Below, piece by piece: positions 58,351-63,315 of a DNA stretch of 63,315 bases. The DNA is from Desulfobacula sp. (GTDB taxonomy: Bacteria > Desulfobacterota > Desulfobacteria > Desulfobacterales > Desulfobacteraceae), in contig NZ_JAQYWD010000038.1 in assembly GCF_030145145.1 (NCBI RefSeq), positions 1 to 63,315 of the forward strand, read 5' to 3'. Each line of letters starts with the position of its first letter. The stretch's first letter is position 1. The position numbers and the translations under genes are program-made. Under the pieces are notes generated by a model that worked only from the letters and a program-made list of their open reading frames with translations, was not told where the DNA came from and did no database searches.

Positions 58351-59179
58351 ATGGGGAAATGGTAAGTGGGGACCAAATTGGGGACCACTTTTAGTGGTGT
58401 TGAGCCAACAAAAAAAACCGGCCAAAATTATAACCAGACCTTTTTTACCCCTGACATTGCATAGAATTATTCTTTGAAGGCAGGTATCACGGGAATGGTT
58501 CTATATGGAACAAAAAGCAATGGAAGTTCCCAGAACACCATCCCCAGAAGAAAGCCGAAACCTCAAAACACATCTTCAACGGATACTAATCAACACCACC
58601 ATTAAAGGTCCCCACACCCCCATTGCAGCCGTTTGTGTAATCCCCAGGGCAAACCCTTCATGTCAGACACCCATGGAAGGATAAAGCCCAAATCCTTGAT
58701 CATGCCCAATGATTTCAATCTCATAGCCTTGAGCATAAACACAAACAAACCCAATGTATTCTTTTGTTAGATTCCGGTCTTCATCTTCCCGGTATCAATG
58801 CCGCCTATACTTTCCCCTGTTATAGTGAAGCCACCCACCTTTACAGGGTATCCAAATTATGATCGATGAACATTACAGGAGGAATAGGGGCACCTTGGTT
58901 TGAATCGCATTTTAAATGCTCCTGACATTGCACAGAATTATTTTTTCAAGGTAGATACTCAACCAGGATGCCATACATCACCAAAAAAGACAGAAACACT
59001 TTCAATCCGTCTCATCACCCATGGCATCATCATCAAAAAGAACCTGATCTTCAAAATGCTTCTTTCAGCCCATGCCAATCAACACCATCGCTTAAAGGCA
59101 TCCAAGACCCGTTCACAATCGCCTATATCTTTTCCCAGGTGACTATATTCATTCCAGCACCAAGGGAAGAATAATGCCC
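58351..59179. other. Gene-free accessory DNA with an imperfect duplication
   Basis: About 830 bp without an intact gene. TGGGGACCA occurs twice in a row near 58366-58388. A segment starting CCCTGACATTGCATAGAATT at about 58448 recurs imperfectly at about 58917, and similarity seems to continue for about 260 bp. The second copy runs into the 3' end of the phage gene at 59180. Confidence 0.5.
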
Positions 59180-60358
59180 TTAATCGTGATTGTGCCACAT
59201 AAGTCCAGCCTCACTCCCCGCCGCCGCTTGCATGGCTGACGTTATCGCGGTCACAGGGTCCAGTTCATACCCCTGGACAACATCCTTGCCCATTTTATCG
59301 GACCTGGCCAGCATCCTTGACCGGGCGCCCCTGCCTTTCAAGATCGCATCGTATTGTTTAACCATGGCGTTTGCAAAGGCAAGATCCATATCCACTTCAA
59401 GCCCGCCTGAATGGAGAATGGCACTCGTTACTTTGTTCTCAAATTCATAAGGGTCCTGGTCGCCAATGTTCTCAAAGGCAATCTCCGGACGATAGGTATT
59501 TGCCTTCCATCTTTCCTTGAACTTCCCGCCCAGGTGCCGGACGGATTCAATGATGTCATCTTTAAGGGCCCCGGAAAGGATGAAAGTATCACCCTGCCAT
59601 GTACCTTTTATATTGGCATCCTCAAGTATCCGCTGTTTGTCTTCATTGGAAATGTCTTTCATGGCCTTGTTCAAAACCTGCTGTTGTGCCAATAATGGTT
59701 CCAAAGACTGGAAAAGATCCTCTGAAAACTTGCCAACCTTCTTAATCTGGGTCTGATAGCCCTTTCTTTCCAGTTCTGCCCGATATGTGTTCGCTCCCCC
59801 GGGAAGGCGTCGAGTATCAAAAAATTGCATCTGATTCGAAACGCCTTTTTTGGTACCGATGATACGCCATTTCCCGGAGTTCCTTAAACGGGGAAAGTAC
59901 GAGCCCCTTAGATCCCCCATACGGTCCGCCGCTGCCCTGAGATCAATCCTCGTGGTACCTTCTTCATTCTGGATGGTGATCTGTGGTAACGATTGTCCGG
60001 CCTTCTCGTATGCTGCAATGGCTTCTTCCAGGTTCCTGGCAAAATGGTGATATAGGTTGTGGGACATTTTCCGGAAATTGATCAATGCTGCCTGGCCTTC
60101 TTCTGAAAATCCGGACTCTTTGGCCTCGATGGCAATGCCGTCTTTCCATGCCGCCTTCACCGGGTGACCGTGCTGTATGCACTCTTGTCCTGCTATCGTT
60201 TTCACCCAGTTTAAAGGGGTTCCGTTTGTTATGAGGGCAAGCATACCCAACACGGGAGTGACGCTCATTCTGGCGGTATCTTGGCCCATGCCAAGCTGAG
60301 AATTGGCAAAAGAGTCTGATGCATCAACCCCGGCTTTTTCCCCGCATACCATCACCAT
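59180..60358 (-). CDS. Truncated phage/polyvalent-protein fragment (PLxRFG-like region)
   Basis: The frame gives 392 residues from ATG 60358. The same frame stays open upstream for about 24 codons, with RFLGYHHFQNNRYIGSEH, before a stop and without a start, so the gene has lost its 5' part. The segment MGDLRGSYFPRLRNSGKWRI resembles the PLxRFG-type region of very large polyvalent proteins carried by phages and conjugative elements. The remainder is helical. It appears to be a prophage remnant between tRNA-Pro and the integrase. Confidence 0.55.
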   Translation of the reverse strand: MVMVCGEKAGVDASDSFANSQLGMGQDTARMSVTPVLGMLALITNGTPLNWVKTIAGQECIQHGHPVKAAWKDGIAIEAKESGFSEEGQAALINFRKMSHNLYHHFARNLEEAIAAYEKAGQSLPQITIQNEEGTTRIDLRAAADRMGDLRGSYFPRLRNSGKWRIIGTKKGVSNQMQFFDTRRLPGGANTYRAELERKGYQTQIKKVGKFSEDLFQSLEPLLAQQQVLNKAMKDISNEDKQRILEDANIKGTWQGDTFILSGALKDDIIESVRHLGGKFKERWKANTYRPEIAFENIGDQDPYEFENKVTSAILHSGGLEVDMDLAFANAMVKQYDAILKGRGARSRMLARSDKMGKDVVQGYELDPVTAITSAMQAAAGSEAGLMWHNHD

Positions 60359-61095
60359 GTGTTCTGAACCGATATACCGGTTATTTTGGAAATGATGATA
60401 GCCCAGGAAGCGTCGATGTGGTCGTTACTGTCTATATCTGCTGTTATTAACAGGGCTAAACTAATGATAAGGATGTGATGATTTTTTATATATTAAAGAG
60501 TTGAATATGGAAAATGGCGGGGGAAGATGCACTTTGTCCATATAATGGAATCGAAATTCAAAACTCAAAAAACCTCAGATACCATATGTAGTATTTCTGA
60601 AAATTTATTTAGGGTGAACCATATGAATACAAGTAGTTGCCCAACTGAGTATCTGTTGCCTTGGGCACTGAAGTCAACTCCATTGGATTAAAGGCTTGAA
60701 GCGACTATAGATAGATAAAATTCACACCATATTAGAATAGATCGCCCCTTCCTTTTATCTCCAATAAAAATTGAATTTTGGTTTTTCTCTACCACCACAA
60801 AATCTTGTGGTTAAAAAATTTCAGCAAAAGCGGTCAATCATAACATTATTGATCCCTTTTGGATTGAGATTCGTTCAAACTGAATGTTCCTAAACCGACG
60901 TTTCATTTCAGAAGATCCATAATCATAAAATCAAAGCCTTGACGTTAAGGATTTGATTCTGTAAATAATCGACATACCTTAATTGTATTTGACTCTACCC
61001 CCCTGTTTTGTGCTGATCAATGATAGGCAGTGGGGAAAATTGATAATTTCCCCTTTCTTAGCTATGGACGCTGGTTTCTTGTATTGGGAGTCGTC
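60359..61095. other. AT-rich region without recognisable genes
   Basis: About 740 bp with only short open frames and no RNA gene seen. GGAG before ATG 61096 belongs to the next gene. Confidence 0.4.
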
Positions 61096-62499
61096 ATGCT
61101 TGATTATGATATTGTTAAATCGGCCGGTGTGATTCTCGGTATTATCGGGGCGATTTTTACGTTTTTTTATTTCCAGATTTTAAAAGATAAAGACAGTTTT
61201 CAAAAATTCCTTATTATGGTGGAAGAAAACAAGCCACTTTCCACATATCATTCCGTCGTTGAAAGGGTCATGGGGGTGATCCATCGTTTTTTCGGACCTC
61301 CGAAAAGCCGCAAATCATTCGTTAGAATTCTGCTGATTGCCTTTGCCTACCCGATTCTTTTTTTTTTAATCTGCTATTGTATTTCCGGTAATACTATGCT
61401 GGGCGGTTTGGGATTTATGCCTGAGCAGCAGAATGGTTTTATTCGTTTTGGTCTGGTACTCCTGTTCGTTGGTTTAGCTGCTTTTACGGGAATAGTGTTG
61501 AGGAATGATGAGGTTATTGCAGGTTTCTTCATAAGGCAAATCCCAATTCAAAATCGAAAAATTTTAAGCAGTTTATCGTTTCTTTTTGAACTAATTGTTG
61601 GTTTTGCTGTTGGTGTTGTTGTTGGTGTTGGTGGTGTTTTTGCTGTTGATGCTGTTGCTGTTGGTGGTGGTGTTGTTGCTGGTACTATTGGTGTTTTTGT
61701 TGTAGTTGTAGTTGTTGGTGGTGTTGTCGGTGGTGGTGGTGTTGGTGTTGGTGTTGTTGGTGTTGTTATTGGTGTTGTTGTTGGTGTTAGTCGTGTTTTT
61801 GTTAGTAGTGTTGGTGGTGGTGTTGTTGTTGTTGTTGTTTGGAGTGTTATTGATGGTATTGATGTTTTTGGGAGGGCATTATCCATTGTATCAATCACTC
61901 TTCTACTCCTTTTACCTTTGGCTAATAGTATATTTGATTATATCTCTTTTGAAATCAGCCGGTTTTTAACTCGTAAGTCATGCGACTCCACCAGCAAAAT
62001 ATTGATATCCGGACTGCTGCTTGGCGATCTTTTTATTGCGGTGCTGCTGTTGATTGGGACAGCCATGGTATTACCATCCTTTGTCGAAATTTTTAATTTT
62101 TTGGGAGCAAAATATACTGAAACCTTTTCAATTATCAATTGGCGGCAGATGGCGGTTGATGCAAGGGATTATCCTTTTTCCAAAGGGATTGCCGTGACGC
62201 TGATGCTTTTCAGTACGCTGATCTGGACGGTCATTCATGCTGTCATAGCCTTTGTCTCACTTGTTCTGGCACCAGCAGGGCGAGAACTGATAATAAATCA
62301 ATTAAAAAAGGAAGATTTGACCAACTGGGAATATATGTGGGGAGCTGGGTGGTTAACTGGGAATGTTGTTTTTTCACTTTTGCTATTTTTAGGCGTTCCC
62401 TATGCTTTTTTTACCTGGGTTGTTGATATCCCCCTTGCCGGATGGCTTTATTATTTGGCTACCGACTTAAGCCGGGACATTTTTATGCTTTTTTTTTAA
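61096..62499 (+). CDS. Multi-pass membrane protein with Val/Gly low-complexity core
   Basis: The start is set at ATG 61096, with GGAG at the right distance; a GTG at 61030 is in frame. The 467-residue protein has an N-terminal TM helix (SAGVILGIIGAIFTFFYF), further TM helices, and at about residues 170-255 a run made almost only of Val and Gly (for example GVVGGGGVGVGVVGVVIGV). More TM helices follow in a conventional C-terminal part (LILINQLKKEDLTNWEYMWG-type loop between helices). No family is recognised. The Val/Gly part is encoded by GTT/GGT triplets and could change length by slippage. Confidence 0.7.
   Translation: MLDYDIVKSAGVILGIIGAIFTFFYFQILKDKDSFQKFLIMVEENKPLSTYHSVVERVMGVIHRFFGPPKSRKSFVRILLIAFAYPILFFLICYCISGNTMLGGLGFMPEQQNGFIRFGLVLLFVGLAAFTGIVLRNDEVIAGFFIRQIPIQNRKILSSLSFLFELIVGFAVGVVVGVGGVFAVDAVAVGGGVVAGTIGVFVVVVVVGGVVGGGGVGVGVVGVVIGVVVGVSRVFVSSVGGGVVVVVVWSVIDGIDVFGRALSIVSITLLLLLPLANSIFDYISFEISRFLTRKSCDSTSKILISGLLLGDLFIAVLLLIGTAMVLPSFVEIFNFLGAKYTETFSIINWRQMAVDARDYPFSKGIAVTLMLFSTLIWTVIHAVIAFVSLVLAPAGRELIINQLKKEDLTNWEYMWGAGWLTGNVVFSLLLFLGVPYAFFTWVVDIPLAGWLYYLATDLSRDIFMLFF
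61600..61860. repeat. GTT/GGT triplet low-complexity tract
   Basis: For about 260 bp the plus strand consists almost only of G and T in triplets GTT, GGT and variants. It lies inside the membrane-protein gene and codes for Val and Gly. Such tracts are prone to expansion and contraction in multiples of three, keeping the frame. Confidence 0.8.
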
Positions 62500-62563
62500 A
62501 ATTCTGGACATTTTATTCTATCCATTCAATATAGATCTCACAGATATTAAATAATAATTTATT

Positions 62564-62758
62564 GTGAGATGGTGCTCTATTTTATTGCGATTACGAAGTC
62601 AAAAAATTATTTTTTTTATTGGTTGCAGCCCGATTAAAGCTTCGGTAAGAAAAATTGCCAAACTTGTTGAAATATCAAAAAGTAGCGCACATCGAATTAT
62701 TGCTGCTATTCAAAAGAGGAATCTTCACCCTGAATCGGAATCATATACGACATCATAG
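62564..62758 (+). pseudogene. Transposase N-terminal fragment
   Basis: A helix-turn-helix is visible in SVRKIAKLVEISKSSAHRII, followed by IQKRNLHPESE, as in the N-terminus of some IS transposases. The frame ends soon after, with no DDE domain downstream, so it is a remnant. The start is not defined. Confidence 0.4.
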
Positions 62759-63005
62759 CGGGAGAGGGCTTCCGGCCATAGGGAAAGGAATATAACGTGT
62801 AGGACTCTCTTTTTGAAAACCCTTCCGGGCACAAGATGTTGTATCTATATTGTTTTTTCCCAATTCCATTATATGGGAGAGGCCAAAATCAAATTTCCAA
62901 ATCTTCCATTACGTTTTATTGGAGATATTCAGAAACAGTGTTCAAAGCCTTTATCTCAAAAAAGCAAACCCCAAGAAAACACCTTGGGGTTGTGACAAAT
63001 CTTTT
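62759..63005. other. Region downstream of the integrase
   Basis: About 250 bp with no supported gene on either strand; overlapping short forward frames here lack ribosome sites and family character. It contains the integrase terminator. Confidence 0.4.
62960..62991 (-). terminator. Intrinsic terminator of the integrase gene
   Basis: AACCCCAAG (62967-62975) pairs with CTTGGGGTT (62983-62991) in a perfect 9-bp stem; on the minus strand it is followed by GCTTTTTT. It lies 15 bp beyond the integrase stop. Confidence 0.8.
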
Positions 63006-63315
63006 TTACCAACCGGATGCATTGTTCATAAGATTGTGCAACATTTCAGCGGTTGGATGCAGATATCTGGAACTTATTGTTTTTTGTGTGTCGCCCAATA
63101 AACGGGCAACATGGTCAAGATCCATCCTAAAATTATAGCGCAAATTAGTTGCCACATAGTGGCGAAATGTATGAGGCCCCCGCCCATCACCTTTTGTTTT
63201 AAGGCCAAGATCTTTAAGCATGCAGTCAATAATTTTGTAAATCATGTTTTTTCCCGGGAAGACCTTTTTAAATGAATCTTTCTCAGGATTAGGAAAAGAT
63301 GTTTCCAGATGCTTG
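63006..63315 (-). CDS. Phage-type tyrosine integrase, C-terminal part
   Basis: The frame is open through the right edge of the window, so the N-terminal part lies outside. The visible 100 or so residues hold the catalytic end of a tyrosine recombinase: HTFRHYVATN (His/Arg box), LDHVARLLGDTQ (second His replaced by a typical variant) and the nucleophile Tyr in SSRYLHPTAEM. Phage integrases of this type insert elements at tRNA genes; tRNA-Pro at 58231 is a candidate, though 4.7 kb away. It ends in a good terminator. Confidence 0.85.
   Translation of the reverse strand, partial: KHLETSFPNPEKDSFKKVFPGKNMIYKIIDCMLKDLGLKTKGDGRGPHTFRHYVATNLRYNFRMDLDHVARLLGDTQKTISSRYLHPTAEMLHNLMNNASGW

Noticed and set aside
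58191-58388. Reverse-strand open frame across tRNA-Pro (contains LDLNQRPLVPQTSALP)
   Set aside because: It is the antisense reading of the tRNA gene and its terminator, a well-known false gene type.
61548-61898. Reverse-strand Thr/Pro-rich open frame
   Set aside because: It is only the antisense of the GTT/GGT triplet tract; composition follows from the repeat, and there is no ribosome site.

Overview
The window looks like a chromosome segment of a Gram-negative, anaerobic member of the Desulfobacterota, most like the sulfate-reducing Desulfobacteraceae. This is inferred from family content: a PEP-CTERM protein, a FadL porin, a PfaC-like lipid synthase beside ole genes, a bacterial MglA/roadblock cluster, and the GAF protein with the Cys-rich tail common in that group. 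No rRNA or marker gene is present to fix the species.

Region by region. (1) About 1-3840 is AT-rich accessory DNA: the end of a phage head protein, a PEP-CTERM protein, a catalytic-domain-only tyrosine recombinase behind an 18-bp-arm palindrome, a YfbU homologue, and a sequence resembling a tRNA 3' end followed by a terminator. (2) 4.0-14 kb holds small secreted proteins with a DUF2145 protein, a GAF protein, short repeats, a reverse-strand operon of two membrane class III nucleotide cyclases plus FadL, a metallo-beta-lactamase-fold protein and a secreted subtilase. (3) 14-16.4 kb encodes a Mut7-C RNase-like protein and a DHH-CBS phosphoesterase. (4) 16.5-26 kb is a reverse-strand lipid operon (PfaC-like KS-CLF-DH-DH, oleA, oleB, a membrane protein, oleC) preceded by a rhomboid protease. 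(5) 26.4-32.6 kb has a NarL-type two-component pair, small unknowns, a MoaD/E1 pair, a sirtuin and a HIT protein. (6) 32.6-43.3 kb is a glycogen operon: GH13-GH133 debranching fusion, glgP, glgA, glgB. (7) 43.27-45.4 kb is a fused DAHP synthase/prephenate dehydratase behind what reads as a phenylalanine attenuator. (8) 45.4-52.7 kb carries a GntR regulator, an EamA transporter, EttA, a Ski2-like helicase and an acyl-CoA dehydrogenase. (9) 52.9-58.0 kb is a PATAN/DUF4388 gene facing a six-gene MglA-type GTPase/roadblock operon. (10) tRNA-Pro(GGG) at 58231 marks the edge of a second accessory region with decayed phage genes, a Val/Gly-repeat membrane protein, a transposase remnant and an integrase running off the right edge.

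The most interesting item is the cyclase pair. One protein keeps the metal-binding aspartates but has lost the Asn/Arg transition-state pair. Its translationally coupled neighbour has lost the first metal aspartate but keeps Asn/Arg. Together they would make one complete active site, as in the C1/C2 halves of animal adenylyl cyclases. The upstream gene is also split by an eight-A run where a -1 slip restores the full protein. Second is the Phe-rich leader peptide with mutually exclusive hairpins upstream of the aromatic biosynthesis fusion. Third is the joining of a PfaC-like synthase to oleABC, without oleD, in one overlapping operon.
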